Shown: in pieces, positions 8,752-18,800 of the stretch
Layout: each line of letters starts with the position of its first letter
Numbering within the stretch: position 1 is the first letter of the stretch
Assembly: GCF_019656335.1 (NCBI RefSeq)
Contig: NZ_BPLZ01000007.1
Span: 1 to 64,000, forward strand
Source of the DNA: Pseudomonas sp. NCCP-436
GTDB taxonomy: Bacteria; Pseudomonadota; Gammaproteobacteria; Pseudomonadales; Pseudomonadaceae
Direction of reading: 5' to 3'
Length of the DNA stretch: 64,000 nt
Translations under genes and position numbers: made by a program
Notes under the pieces: model-generated
The model's database searches: none
What the model was told of the DNA's origin: nothing
The model's input: the letters and a program-made list of their open reading frames with translations, nothing else

Positions 8752-9900
8752 ATGAGCCTCAATATCTTCTGGTTCCTGCCTACCCATGGTGACGGCAAGT
8801 ACCTGGGCACCGCTGAAGGCGCCCGTGCCGTCGATCATGGCTATCTCACCCAGATTGCCCAGGCCGCTGATCGTCTCGGCTTCGGTGGCGTGCTGATCCC
8901 CACCGGGCGTTCCTGCGAGGACTCCTGGCTGGTGGCGGCTTCGCTGATTCCGGTGACGCAGAACCTCAAGTTCCTTGTCGCCCTGCGCCCGGGGATCATT
9001 TCGCCGACCGTGGCCGCGCGCCAGGCGGCGACCCTGGATCGTCTGTCGGGCGGCCGCGCGCTGTTCAACCTGGTCACCGGCGGTGACCCGGACGAGCTGG
9101 CCGGCGACGGCCTGCACCTATCGCATGCCGAACGCTACGAGGCTTCCGTCGAATTCACCCGTATCTGGCGTCGCGTGCTGGAAGGCGAAACCGTCGACTA
9201 CGACGGCAAGCACATCCAGGTGAAGGGCGCCAAGCTGCTCTACCCACCGATTCAGCAACCGCGTCCGCCGCTGTATTTCGGCGGCTCTTCCGACGCGGCG
9301 CAGGATCTGGCCGCTGAGCAGGTCGAGCTGTACCTGACCTGGGGCGAACCGCCGGCTGCGGTGGCCGAGAAGATCGCCCGGGTCCGCGAGAAGGCCGCCC
9401 GCCAGGGTCGCAGCGTGCGCTTCGGCATCCGCCTGCACGTGATCGTGCGCGAAACCAATGAGGAAGCCTGGGTCGCGGCGGATCGCCTGATCAGCCATCT
9501 GGACCAGGACACCATCGACCGCGCCCAGGCGTCGCTGGCGCGCTTTGATTCGGTGGGCCAGCAGCGCATGGCCGCCCTGCACGGCGGCAAGAAGGACAAC
9601 CTGGAAGTGTCGCCGAATCTCTGGGCCGGAGTCGGCCTGGTGCGCGGCGGTGCCGGCACCGCGCTGGTCGGCGACGGCCCGACCGTGGCGGCGCGAGTGA
9701 AGGAATACGCGGATCTGGGCATCGACACCTTCATCTTCTCCGGCTACCCGCATCTGGAGGAGTCCTACCGGGTCGCCGAGCTGCTGTTCCCGCACCTGGA
9801 CGTGGCCCAGCCCGAGCGCCCGGAGAGCCGCGGCTACGTCAGCCCGTTCGGCGAAATGATCTCCAGCGACATTCTGCCGAAGGCGGCTTCGGCGAGTTGA
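8752..9900 (+). CDS. ssuD: FMNH2-dependent alkanesulfonate monooxygenase SsuD
   Basis: This is a 382-residue bacterial-luciferase-fold monooxygenase of the normal family length. Signature segments are [15 protein letters not shown] at the N-terminus, [21 protein letters not shown] and [15 protein letters not shown] in the middle, and [12 protein letters not shown] near the C-terminus. It uses FMNH2 from SsuE and O2 to convert alkanesulfonates to aldehyde and sulfite. The ribosome site AAAGGAGA precedes ATG 8752. The ssuC gene follows 53 bases after the stop. Confidence 0.96.
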   Translation: MSLNIFWFLPTHGDGKYLGTAEGARAVDHGYLTQIAQAADRLGFGGVLIPTGRSCEDSWLVAASLIPVTQNLKFLVALRPGIISPTVAARQAATLDRLSGGRALFNLVTGGDPDELAGDGLHLSHAERYEASVEFTRIWRRVLEGETVDYDGKHIQVKGAKLLYPPIQQPRPPLYFGGSSDAAQDLAAEQVELYLTWGEPPAAVAEKIARVREKAARQGRSVRFGIRLHVIVRETNEEAWVAADRLISHLDQDTIDRAQASLARFDSVGQQRMAALHGGKKDNLEVSPNLWAGVGLVRGGAGTALVGDGPTVAARVKEYADLGIDTFIFSGYPHLEESYRVAELLFPHLDVAQPERPESRGYVSPFGEMISSDILPKAASAS

Positions 9901-9953
9901 GGCAAGCGCGGGTCTGGGGAATACAGACGCTACACAAGGTTTTCGAGGCAACC

Positions 9954-10748
9954 ATGAGCAACACGACCCTTCACAAACTGGCCCTGCGCGCTGCGCCCTG
10001 GGCCTTGCCGCTGGGGCTGCTGGCCGTCTGGCAGCTGGCGGTTGCCAGTGGCTGGCTGTCCAGCCGCATCCTGCCGGCGCCCAGCGCCGTGCTGGCCGCC
10101 GGCTGGGAGCTGCTGTCCTCCGGCGAAATCTGGCAGCACCTGGCGATCAGCGGCCAGCGCGCCGGTATCGGCTTCGCCATCGGCGGTGGTATCGGCCTGC
10201 TGCTGGGCTTTGTTACCGGACTGTCGAAATGGGGTGAGCGCTTTCTCGACAGCTCGGTACAGATGATCCGCAACGTGCCGCATCTGGCGCTGATCCCGCT
10301 GGTGATCCTCTGGTTCGGCATCGACGAGGCCGCGAAGATCTTCCTCGTCGCCCTCGGCACCCTGTTCCCCATCTACCTCAACACCTACCACGGCATCCGC
10401 AACGTCGATCCGGCATTGGTGGAAATGGCGCGCAGCTATGGACTGTCCGGCTTCGCCCTGTTCCGTCAGGTGATCCTGCCCGGCGCGCTGCCGTCGATCC
10501 TGGTCGGCGTGCGCTTCGCCTTGGGCTTCATGTGGCTGACCCTGATTGTTGCTGAGACCATCTCGGCCAGCAGCGGCATCGGCTACCTGGCGATGAACGC
10601 CCGCGAATTCCTGCAGACCGACGTGGTGGTACTGGCGATCCTGCTCTACGCGGTGCTCGGCAAGCTGGCCGATGTCGCCGCCCGTGGCCTGGAACGCGTC
10701 TGGCTGCGCTGGCATCCGGCCTATCAGGCCAAGGCAGGTGGGCAATGA
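9954..10748 (+). CDS. ssuC: Alkanesulfonate ABC transporter permease SsuC
   Basis: This is an inner-membrane permease of 264 residues with about six membrane segments and the EAA-loop region [25 protein letters not shown] 9954 is preferred because GAGG lies 5 bases upstream and the protein then begins like known SsuC. A longer frame from a TTG at 9897 would overlap ssuD without a ribosome site. The stop overlaps the ssuB start as ATGA. Confidence 0.93.
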   Translation: MSNTTLHKLALRAAPWALPLGLLAVWQLAVASGWLSSRILPAPSAVLAAGWELLSSGEIWQHLAISGQRAGIGFAIGGGIGLLLGFVTGLSKWGERFLDSSVQMIRNVPHLALIPLVILWFGIDEAAKIFLVALGTLFPIYLNTYHGIRNVDPALVEMARSYGLSGFALFRQVILPGALPSILVGVRFALGFMWLTLIVAETISASSGIGYLAMNAREFLQTDVVVLAILLYAVLGKLADVAARGLERVWLRWHPAYQAKAGGQ

Positions 10749-11545
10749 CCGCGCTGCAGAATATCCGTCAGGGCATTCCGCTGGCGATCGAGAAGATCGA
10801 GAAATCCTTTGGCGAGCGCCAGGTGCTCAAGGGCATCGACCTGCACATTCCCGCCGGACAGTTCGTCGCCGTGGTCGGTCGCAGCGGCTGCGGCAAGAGC
10901 ACCCTGCTGCGCCTGCTGGCCGGCCTGGATCAGCCCAGCGGTGGCCAGTTGCTGGCCGGCACTGGGTCGCTCAACGCGGTACGCGAGGACATCCGCCTGA
11001 TGTTCCAGGACTCGCGCCTGCTGCCGTGGAAGCGGGTGATCGACAACGTCGGCCTGGGGCTGTCCGGTGACTGGCGCAAGCAGGCCGAGGAAGCGCTGGC
11101 GGCGGTCGGTCTGGCCGATCGCGCCAATGAGTGGCCAGCGGCGCTGTCCGGCGGACAGAAACAGCGAGTGGCGCTGGCTCGTGCACTTATCCACCGTCCG
11201 CGCCTGCTGCTGCTCGACGAGCCGCTCGGCGCGCTGGATGCACTGACCCGTATTGAAATGCAGCAACTGATCGAGCGCCTGTGGCAGCAGCATGGCTTCA
11301 CCGTGCTGCTGGTTACCCACGACGTGGCCGAGGCAGTGACCGTCGCTGATCGGGTGATTCTGATCGAGGACGGCCAGATCGGTCTTGATCTTGAGGTTCA
11401 CCTGGAGCGTCCGCGTCGGCATGGCTCGGCGCAACTGGCGGCACTGGAAGCCCGCGTGCTCGATCGTGTGCTGGCCCAGCCGCAGCAGCCGTTACCCCCG
11501 GAGCCCGTATCGCCCTTGCCCACGCAACTGCGCTGGGCACTTTAG
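10745..11545 (+). CDS. ssuB: Alkanesulfonate ABC transporter ATPase SsuB
   Basis: This is a 266-residue ABC ATPase. It shows Walker [10 protein letters not shown], a short Q-loop region [11 protein letters not shown], signature ALSGGQKQR, Walker [13 protein letters not shown] and VTHDVAEA with the switch histidine. It powers uptake through SsuC. It is translationally coupled to ssuC by the ATGA overlap at 10745-10748. It is clearly distinct from the ATPase at 3204, so each sulfonate transporter in this block has its own. Confidence 0.94.
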   Translation: MTALQNIRQGIPLAIEKIEKSFGERQVLKGIDLHIPAGQFVAVVGRSGCGKSTLLRLLAGLDQPSGGQLLAGTGSLNAVREDIRLMFQDSRLLPWKRVIDNVGLGLSGDWRKQAEEALAAVGLADRANEWPAALSGGQKQRVALARALIHRPRLLLLDEPLGALDALTRIEMQQLIERLWQQHGFTVLLVTHDVAEAVTVADRVILIEDGQIGLDLEVHLERPRRHGSAQLAALEARVLDRVLAQPQQPLPPEPVSPLPTQLRWAL

Positions 11546-11588
11546 ACCCTATTCACAGCAAAAAACCGTCAGTCTCAGGAGAGCAAAC

Positions 11589-11804
11589 ATGAGCATCAAG
11601 GCCATCAACGTCCGTAACCAGTTCAAGGGCACCATCAAGGAAATCGTCATCGGCGACGTACTGTCTGAAATCGACGTACAGACCGCTGCCGGCATTGTCA
11701 CCTCGGTCATCACTACCCGTTCCGTACGTGAGCTGGAGCTGCAGGTCGGCAGCGAGGTGATTGCTTTCGTCAAATCCACCGAAGTCTCCATCGCCAAGCT
11801 CTGA
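11589..11804 (+). CDS. ssuF: SsuF, TOBE-domain molybdopterin-binding-type protein
   Basis: This is a 71-residue protein made of one TOBE (molbindin) domain, reading MSIKAINVRNQFKGTIKEI at the start. A GGAGAG ribosome site lies upstream of ATG 11589. In P. putida the ssu operon ends with ssuF, a molbindin-like protein needed for growth on sulfonates, and the position here matches that. The biochemical role is not established; oxyanion binding is a family inference. Confidence 0.9.
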   Translation: MSIKAINVRNQFKGTIKEIVIGDVLSEIDVQTAAGIVTSVITTRSVRELELQVGSEVIAFVKSTEVSIAKL

Positions 11805-11903
11805 TCCTGTCGTCTGGTCTGGCTGTACCCGTTGCAGCCAGGGCAAATGAGGCTTCCGGCAGACCGCCTGGCAGCTTCCCGACAGTTGGAAACGGCCAAC
11901 GAT

Positions 11904-11935
11904 CACCCTGTTGCCTTATGGCAACGGGGTGTTTT
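11904..11935 (+). terminator. Rho-independent terminator after the ssu operon
   Basis: A 12-bp stem CACCCTGTTGCC/GGCAACGGGGTG, with one G-T pair and loop TTAT, is followed by TTTT. It lies 100 bases after the ssuF stop and separates the ssu genes from sbp. Confidence 0.85.
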
Positions 11936-12064
11936 CGTTCGTCAAAAATAAATTGATTATAAGAAGATAATAAAAAGATATTTTTCAGGAATATGAGATG
12001 TGCGCCACAATCGCGCCATCACATAGCCTGCCTGCAGGCCCGGACCCCGAGAAGGAAGCCGTTC
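11936..12064 (+). promoter_or_regulatory. AT-rich promoter region of sbp
   Basis: About 50 bases from 11942 are almost pure A/T, in sharp contrast to flanking DNA, and are followed by the sbp leader with a GAAGGAAG ribosome site. Sulfate-permease operons are CysB targets and CysB sites are AT-rich, so this is the likely control region. I cannot define exact -35/-10 boxes. Confidence 0.45.
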
Positions 12065-13081
12065 ATGCTCAAGAAGATTTTCCTGGCCAGCGTGGCCAGC
12101 GCCACGCTGCTGACTACATCGCTAACTCATGCTGCTGCGGACACCCCGTTCCACAATGCCTCCTATGACATTGCCCGTGAACTGTTTGGCGAGATCAATC
12201 CGTTGTTTGTCGAGCACTGGAAGCAGCAGAGCGGTAAGGAAGTGAAGATCATCCAGTCCTTCGCCGGCAGCTCGCGTCAGGCGCAGGACATCATCCAGGG
12301 CAAGAAGGTCGACGTAGTCACCTTCAACCAGGTTTCCGACGTGGACATCCTGGCCAAGCGCGGCCTGTTGCGTGATGACTGGGCCAAGCAGTTCCCCAAC
12401 AACGCCTCGCCGTACTACAGCACCACCGCCTTCCTGGTGCGCGAAGGCAATCCGAAGAACATCAAGGGCTGGGACGACCTGATTCGCGATGACGTGAAAC
12501 TGGTATTCCCCAACCCGAAGACCTCCGGTAACGCCCGCTACAGCTACCTGGGCGCCTGGCTGTTCGCCAACGAGAAATTCAACGGCGATCAGGAGAAGGT
12601 GAAAGCCTTCGTCGGCAAAGTGCTGAAGAACGTCGAGAACTTCCCTACCGGCGGCCGTGGCGCCACCGTGGCTTTCGCTCAGAACGGCCAGGGCGACGTG
12701 CTGCTGACCTTCGAATCGGAAGTGATCAACATCGCCAATGGCGACGAGTTCAAGTCCGCCAACCTGGAAATCGTGGTGCCGGAAGTCAGCGTGCTGGCCG
12801 AATTCCCGGTCGCCATCGTCGACAAGGTAGCCGACGAGCGTGGCACTCGTGAGCAGGCCAAGTCCTTCCTCGAATTCCAGTACAGCAAGGACATCCAGCA
12901 ACTGCTGACCCGCTACAACTACCGTGTGCACCATCCGGAAGTGGTTGAAGCCACCAAGGCGCAGTTTGCACCGGTACGCCTGATCAACCCGAACGAGGTA
13001 CTGGGCAGCTGGGACGATATCACCGCCAAGCATTTCGACAACGGTGGTATTCTTGACCAGTTGCTGGCCGAGGGCCGCTGA
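12065..13081 (+). CDS. sbp: Periplasmic sulfate-binding protein
   Basis: This is a 338-residue sulfate/thiosulfate-binding protein. The signal peptide ends near THAAA-D. Family features are the mature N-terminus FHNASYDIARELF, QSFAGSSRQAQDI and the FPNPKTSGNARYSYL ligand segment. ATG 12065 is chosen for its ribosome site and because it gives a standard signal peptide; an in-frame upstream start at 11993 does not. It delivers sulfate to CysTW. An unusually long 220-bp spacer with two strong hairpins separates it from cysT. Confidence 0.95.
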   Translation: MLKKIFLASVASATLLTTSLTHAAADTPFHNASYDIARELFGEINPLFVEHWKQQSGKEVKIIQSFAGSSRQAQDIIQGKKVDVVTFNQVSDVDILAKRGLLRDDWAKQFPNNASPYYSTTAFLVREGNPKNIKGWDDLIRDDVKLVFPNPKTSGNARYSYLGAWLFANEKFNGDQEKVKAFVGKVLKNVENFPTGGRGATVAFAQNGQGDVLLTFESEVINIANGDEFKSANLEIVVPEVSVLAEFPVAIVDKVADERGTREQAKSFLEFQYSKDIQQLLTRYNYRVHHPEVVEATKAQFAPVRLINPNEVLGSWDDITAKHFDNGGILDQLLAEGR

Positions 13082-13109
13082 GCGCTCGTCAACGATCTGC
13101 TGCGCGTCG

Positions 13110-13192
13110 GCCCTGCGGCGTTAAAAACAGGCTCGGGATGCTCATGTACAAAAGTACACTCCGCTCCCTCGCCTGTTTTTGCCTTGCAGGGC
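13110..13192. repeat. Long palindromic element between sbp and cysT
   Basis: Nested inverted repeats are visible: GCCCTGC (13110-13116) with GCAGGGC (13186-13192), AAAAACAGGC (13123-13132) with GCCTGTTTTT (13171-13180), and an inner TGTAC-AAAA-GTACA (13145-13158). The layout resembles a dispersed palindromic element I recall from other Pseudomonas genomes, but only this copy is in the window. Confidence 0.7.
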
Positions 13193-13251
13193 TCTAGCTC
13201 GCGAGATCTCACATGGGCTGTATTCGTCGTGGGCTATTGAGTTTCTGGTCC

Positions 13252-13276
13252 GTTGGCCGCCTTATTGGCGGCCAAC
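13252..13276 (+). other. Perfect 10-bp hairpin upstream of cysT
   Basis: GTTGGCCGCC (13252-13261) pairs perfectly with GGCGGCCAAC (13267-13276) around loop TTATT. There is no T tract. It may stabilise or process the sbp mRNA, or cause partial termination before cysTW. Confidence 0.6.
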
Positions 13277-13301
13277 TGCATTTGTAGAGCCGGGCTTCTT
13301 C

Positions 13302-14141
13302 GTGAGTAAACCAACGCTGTTCTTCCTGCAAACGCCGCTGCTGCCGGGTTTTGGCCTGAGCTTCGGCGTCAGTGTGCTGTATCTGTCGCTGGTGATCCTG
13401 CTGCCGTTGTCGGCACTGCTGCTGTACGTCAGCGACATGAGCTGGTCGCAGTACTGGTTCGCCATTAGCGATCCGCGTGTGGTGCAGACCTACAAGGTGA
13501 CCATCTCGGCGGCGTTCTACTCGACCCTGGCGGTACTGGTGATCGGCCTGCTGCTGGCTTGGATCATCACCCGTTACGACTTCCCCGGGCGGCGCATTGT
13601 CGATGCGCTGGTCGACCTGCCATTCGCCTTGCCCACCTCGGTGGCCGGCCTGACCCTCGCTGCGCTATTGGTGCCCAATGGCTGGATCGGCCAGTGGCTG
13701 GGTTTCAAGGTGGCCTATGCCTACGCCGGCATCGTGGTGGCGATGGTGTTCACCAGCATTCCCTTCGTGGTGCGCACGGTGCAGCCGGTGCTGCAGGATC
13801 TCGGTTCGGAGTACGAAGAGGCCGCGCGCACCCTCGGTGCCAGCCGACTGCAGACCTTCCGCAAGGTGATCCTGCCGACACTGATTCCAGCGCTGGTTAC
13901 CGGCGGTTCGCAGTCGTTCGTGCGCAGTCTCGGCGAGTTCGGCGCGGTGATCATGATCGCCGGCAACATCCCCTACCAGACGGAAGTCAGTTCGCTGATG
14001 ATCTTCGTCCGTCTGCAGGAGTTCAATTATCCGGCGGCGGCGGCCATTGCCTCGGTGATCCTGCTGGCGTCGCTGATTCTTCTGTTCCTCCTGCAGGTCG
14101 TGCAGGGGCGTCTGTTCGCATGGCAACGGCAAGGTCGATGA
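13302..14141 (+). CDS. cysT: Sulfate ABC transporter permease CysT
   Basis: This is an inner-membrane permease of 279 residues with about six membrane segments. CysT-type features include LPGFGLSFGVSVLYLSL at the start and an EAA loop EYEEAARTLGASRLQTFRK. The start is uncertain: GTG 13302 gives the usual N-terminus but no clear ribosome site. The frame is open further upstream to 13179, through the palindromic element, and that extension looks non-genuine. The stop overlaps the cysW start as ATGA. Confidence 0.88.
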   Translation: MSKPTLFFLQTPLLPGFGLSFGVSVLYLSLVILLPLSALLLYVSDMSWSQYWFAISDPRVVQTYKVTISAAFYSTLAVLVIGLLLAWIITRYDFPGRRIVDALVDLPFALPTSVAGLTLAALLVPNGWIGQWLGFKVAYAYAGIVVAMVFTSIPFVVRTVQPVLQDLGSEYEEAARTLGASRLQTFRKVILPTLIPALVTGGSQSFVRSLGEFGAVIMIAGNIPYQTEVSSLMIFVRLQEFNYPAAAAIASVILLASLILLFLLQVVQGRLFAWQRQGR

Positions 14142-14965
14142 AAAAACCTCAGGATTGGCGCCAGTGGGCGCTGGTAGTACTCGGTCTGGCGGTAGTGGTT
14201 ATGTTGCTGCTGATGCCGCTGGCCCTGATCTTCACCAAGGCGCTGGGCGGCGGCCTGGAACTGTTGTGGAGCAATCTGAGCGAGGACTACATGCTCCACG
14301 CCATCGGCCTGACGCTGCTGGTGGCGGTGATCACCGTGCCGCTGAACCTGTGCTTCGGCATCTGCCTGGCCTGGTGCGTGACCCATTACGACTTTCGCGG
14401 ACGCAAGCTGCTGACTACGCTGATCGACATTCCCTACGCGGTGTCGCCGGTGGTGGCTGGTCTCTGCTATCTGGTGGTCTACGGTCTGGAGAGCTTCATC
14501 GGCCGCTGGTTCTACGATAACGGCATGCAGCTGATGTTCGCCTGGCCGGGTATCGTCATGGTCACGGTATTTGTCACTGCGCCCTATGTGGCGCGCATCC
14601 TGATTCCGGTGATGCAGGCCCAGGGCCAGGACGAGGAAACCGCTGCCATGTGTCTGGGCGCCAGTGGCTGGCAGATCTTCCGCCGCATCAGCCTGCCGAA
14701 GATCAAATGGGCGCTGCTCTACGGCGTGGTGGTGACCAACGCCCGTGCGGTGGGCGAGTTCGGCGCGGTATCGGTGGTTTCCGGCACCATCATCAACCAG
14801 ACCCTGACCCTGCCGCTTCTGGTCGATCAGCTCAATAATGACTACAAGCCGGCCGCGGCCTTCACTGCCGCTGGTCTGCTGGCCTGCATGGCACTGCTGA
14901 CGCTGCTGCTCAAGAGTTTCATGGAGTGGCGCCAACGCCGCTTGCTGCAGCGTGCGGAAGCATGA
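14138..14965 (+). CDS. cysW: Sulfate ABC transporter permease CysW
   Basis: This is the second sulfate permease subunit, 275 residues, with about six membrane segments. The EAA loop reads DEETAAMCLGASGWQIFRR, and family segments such as WCVTHYDFRGRKLL and GEFGAVSVVSG are present. The ATG overlaps the cysT stop. In most proteobacteria cysA, the ATPase, follows directly; here the next gene is an HPt gene on the opposite strand, so the ATPase must be encoded elsewhere. Confidence 0.93.
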   Translation: MKKPQDWRQWALVVLGLAVVVMLLLMPLALIFTKALGGGLELLWSNLSEDYMLHAIGLTLLVAVITVPLNLCFGICLAWCVTHYDFRGRKLLTTLIDIPYAVSPVVAGLCYLVVYGLESFIGRWFYDNGMQLMFAWPGIVMVTVFVTAPYVARILIPVMQAQGQDEETAAMCLGASGWQIFRRISLPKIKWALLYGVVVTNARAVGEFGAVSVVSGTIINQTLTLPLLVDQLNNDYKPAAAFTAAGLLACMALLTLLLKSFMEWRQRRLLQRAEA

Positions 14966-15016
14966 GGGGCTGAGCGTTTTCAGTCCTTCCTCTTGTGCCC
15001 GATGCGAGTGGTCAGG

Positions 15017-15394
15017 TCAGGGGTTCTGGAACGTTTGCACGGCAGTAGATGTGTTCGTATGAGCAGTAAGCTGGCTTATGGCTTCGACGAAGGTGGCAAG
15101 CTCTGCCGGTTGCAGAAGGTCACTCTGCAGCCAGTGCTGCAGTTGCAGTTCCTGCTCGCGGGTTCGCTGACTGAGCTGAGCGAAACCGAAGGTGCCGGCA
15201 CTGCCGGCTAGGCGATGCAGGGCGGCACGCAATTGCTCCATCTGCTGTCGGCGCTGGGTTGCGTCGCTTGCGGGCAGCCGCTCGGCCAGTTGCCGCAGGC
15301 GCGGCAGTTCTTCGGCCAGGTGGCTGGCGAATTGCTCGACGAGCTGATTCAGTTTTTCCTGCAAAGCCGCAGGAAGAGGGCTTTTAGCGTCCAT
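15017..15394 (-). CDS. HPt (histidine phosphotransfer) domain protein
   Basis: This is a 125-residue all-helical protein. The phospho-accepting histidine is probably His60 in ALHRLAGSAGTFGF, a typical HPt helix. It would relay phosphate between a receiver and a response regulator. It overlaps the 3' end of the single-domain response regulator by 11 bases and is the last gene of the signalling operon. The large kinase two genes upstream has no receiver or HPt domain of its own, which fits a split phosphorelay. Confidence 0.85.
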   Translation of the reverse strand: MDAKSPLPAALQEKLNQLVEQFASHLAEELPRLRQLAERLPASDATQRRQQMEQLRAALHRLAGSAGTFGFAQLSQRTREQELQLQHWLQSDLLQPAELATFVEAISQLTAHTNTSTAVQTFQNP

Positions 15395-15773
15395 TGTGCT
15401 GCTCCCAGACCCGTTTTACCTCGCCGGCCAGCTGCATCGGATCGAATGGTTTGATCAGTACGTCACTGGCGCCCAGGCTGAGGTAGTGGTCGATTTCCGC
15501 AGGGTGCGCCTTGGCTGTCATGAAGGCCACCGGGATTTGCCGGATATTGATCCTCTCTCGCAGCCGTTCCAGGGTTTGCATGCCGTCCATGCCGGGCATC
15601 ATCACGTCCAGCAGGATGAAATCCGGAGCAAAGGCCTCGACTTGTTCCAGGGCTTCGGCACCGCTGCTACAAGTCAGCACCTGGAATCCTCCTACAGCCT
15701 CCAAAGACAGCCTGGCTACAGCCTGGATGGACGGATCGTCCTCGATATGCAGGATGCGTCTGAGTTCAGCCAT
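15384..15773 (-). CDS. Single-domain response regulator (CheY-like)
   Basis: This is a 129-residue receiver domain with no output domain. The phospho-acceptor is Asp56 in PDFILLDVMMPGMDG, with acidic pair EDD at 11-13, the Thr of MTAKA and Lys of IKPFDP. ATG 15773 is chosen because GGAGG lies 6 bases upstream; a longer frame up to 15854 would run into the kinase stop region. It sits between the kinase (74 bases upstream) and the HPt gene (11-base overlap), so it probably shuttles phosphate between them. Confidence 0.88.
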   Translation of the reverse strand: MAELRRILHIEDDPSIQAVARLSLEAVGGFQVLTCSSGAEALEQVEAFAPDFILLDVMMPGMDGMQTLERLRERINIRQIPVAFMTAKAHPAEIDHYLSLGASDVLIKPFDPMQLAGEVKRVWEQHNGR

Positions 15774-15847
15774 GGGCTGCCTCCGCGGTCGGTTACCAAT
15801 GATGGCAGTGTGACTCACCTGGATGGTAGCAGGCCAGTGCGGGGGCT

Positions 15848-18800
15848 TCAGCATGGCGCCGCCTCGTCCACTGGCAGCTGGAACCAGAACGTGGCGCCTT
15901 CGCCCGGTGGCGACAGAAAGCCGATCTCGCCGTCCATGCGTTCGACGATCTCCTTGCAGATGGCCAGACCCAGGCCGGTGCCGCCGCGCTGGCGGGCGTC
16001 GCCAGAATCGGCCTGGGAGAATTTGCCAAATAGCCGTGACTGAAACTCGAGCGGAATACCCGGGCCTTGGTCCTGTACACTGACGCGCTGTTGCCGGCCG
16101 CAGGTCTCCAGGCGCACCTGTACCGTGCTGCCTGGCGGGGAGAACTTGGCGGCGTTGGACAGCAGGTTGGCCATGACCTGAGCCAGGCGCTGAGCATCGA
16201 CGCGCACCGGCAGGTCGCTGATGATCTCCAGCTTCAGGCGCACCTGGTGCTGATCTGCATAGGGCTGATTGTGCAGCAGCGCCTGTTCCAGCAGTGGCCC
16301 GAGATTTCTGGAGTGCAGCTCGAAATGCATCTTGCCGGCTACCAGTTTTTCCATGTCCAGCAGATCGTTGATCAGTTCGCTCAGGCGCTGGCTGTTGGCC
16401 TGAGCGATATCCAGCATCTGGCGCATGGTCGGCGGCACCTCACCCAGCACGCCGCCGTTGATCAGTCCCAGCGAACCAGCGATAGCGGTCAGCGGGGTGC
16501 GCAACTCGTGGCTGACGGTGGCGACGAACTCGCTCTTCATGCGTTCGATGCGCTTGCGCTCGGCAATGTCGCGAATCACCACAATAAAGCGCGCCTGGCC
16601 CTGGTGACTGATGTGCGAAACCGCCACTTCCGCCGGGAAACGTTCGCCGTTGCTGCGTAGCCCCTCAAGCTCACGCGTCTGGCCGGTGATCTGCCTGGGC
16701 AGTGGTAGCACAGTGGCGGGCTCGGCCAGCAGGCAGGCAACGCTGTGACCGGCGACATCGGCCTGGCGATGGCCGAAGATTCTTTCGGCAGCCCGGTTGA
16801 AGGTCTCGATATGGCCTTTTTCATCGAACGTGATGATGGCGTCAATGACGTTGTCCAGCAGGGTGCGCAGGTAGTGCTCGCTCTCGCGCAGTTCGTCCTC
16901 CATGACCTTGCGTTCGCTGATGTCCCAGATGAATCCGTCGAGCCATAGCACTTGGCCTTCGGCGTCGTACTCGGCACGGCCTTTTTCGCGAACCCAGACA
17001 CTGTGGCCGTCGGCATGCTGAATACGGTAGGTACGTTCGAACACTCCCTGGCGTTCGATACAGGCGTTGATCGAGGCGGAGAGTTGGCGGTCGTCCGGGT
17101 GGATGACGCTGGCGAAACTGCGCACCCGGTTGTCGATGAAGTCGCTCGGCGGATAGCCGCTGAGGCTGAGGATGCCGTCGCTGATGTAGCTCATGCTCCA
17201 GTGCTGGTCGTTGGCGCAGCGATAGACCACGCCGGGCAGGTTGGCCACTAACCCGCGGAAGCGGCTCTCGCTGTGTTGCAGGGCCAGGGTGGTCTGGTGC
17301 AGAGCACTGATGTCGCTGGCTATGCCGAGGAAACCGGTAATCTGTCCTTCGGCGTCGAAGATGGCATTGGTGGTGAGGTTGACCAGGCGTCGGCTGCCGT
17401 CCTTGTGCAAGTAGGTCCATTGACCGGTTTCCGGTTCGCCGTTGTGAGTGCCGTAGGAAAACAGCTCGATGCCCGTCAGAGTCAGACCAGTGCTGCGACG
17501 CAATCTCTCGGCGCGTGCGGCAATCTCCTCGGGGCAGTGGAAGGCATCGGGGGTGAGCCGACCTACGACTTCCTCGCTACGGTAGCCCAGCAGGCGCTCG
17601 GCGCCGGAGTTGAACAGGGTAATGCGACCTTCCAGATCGGTGGCGATGATCGATACCCCGGTGGCGGAGTTGAGCACGGTCTGCAGAAAGGTACGCGCCT
17701 CGACGATGGCGTTCTCCCGTTCCCGCGCTTCGCTGATATCGGTGTTGGTTCCATACATCAAGAGGGGGCGGCCCTGCTCGTCGCGCTGCGACAGGCTGCC
17801 ACGTATCTGTACCCAGACCCAGTGCCCGTCACGGTGGCGCAGGCGCACCTGTTTGCTGTAGTGCGTCACCTTGCCGGCGAAGTGGCGTTGCAGCAGGCGT
17901 TCGCTGGCGACAAGATCTTGTGGGTGACACAGCCTGCGCCAGGTATCGATGCTGGTGGGTTGCAGCTCCTCCAATTGATAGCCGAGCATCTGGGCCCAGC
18001 GCTCGTTGAAGACCATGGCGCCGCTTTGCACGTTCCATTCCCAGGTGCCGACATTGGTGCCTTCGATGATGCTGGCCAGACGCTGTAGTAGGTTCTGGCG
18101 GGCCTGCTCCTGCTTCCGGCGCTCAAGGATGGCGCCGACCCAGCGGGCAAACAGGTGGACAAACTCACGCTCGTTGGCGTTGAACGATTGCTGGCGCGGT
18201 TGCGGGCCGAAGAACGACAGGATGGCGCTCTGGTGTTCGCCAATCCGCACTGGAATGCCGATGTAGCTTGCCACTTCGCTGCGTGTGCGTGCCGGATGAT
18301 CCTTCCAGGGCGAAACGGCGACGTGCTCGATGGCGAGTAGTTCGTTGCCTTGCAGTGTCAGGTCGCAAAAGCTTTCGTCCAGTGCCAGTGGCTGACCATC
18401 TTGCAGCGCGCTATCGGTTGAGACCTGTACCCGGTACTGCTTGCCTTCGAGCAGGCTGATCAGCCCATGGGGCAGGTGGAAGTAGTCGGCTCCGATGCGC
18501 AACGCGCGACGCAGTTGTTCCTGACTGCTCAGGCCGGTCAGTGCGGATATTTCATTCAGTGCGCGAAGGGCACTCTGCTGACGTTGCATCAGGCGCTGGG
18601 TGCTGCGGCGGGTGGCCAGAAGCAGGATCAGCAGCATGGCTTCGGCGCCGATCCAGGCCAGTAGCCACTTGCCCATCAGCCAGTAATCCTTTTTCCGGTG
18701 CAGGCTGTATAACTCGCAGATGTCGCGCCAGATCAGGATGCCGGCACGCCCGTTGTCGTCCTCACTGAGCAGCAGGTGGCTGAGGAGGAAGTGGTGGCCG

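Noticed and set aside
7627..9117. Long minus-strand reading frame opposite ssuA and ssuD (496 codons)
   Set aside because: It runs antisense through two confident ssu genes and has no motif; it is a by-product of GC-rich codon use.
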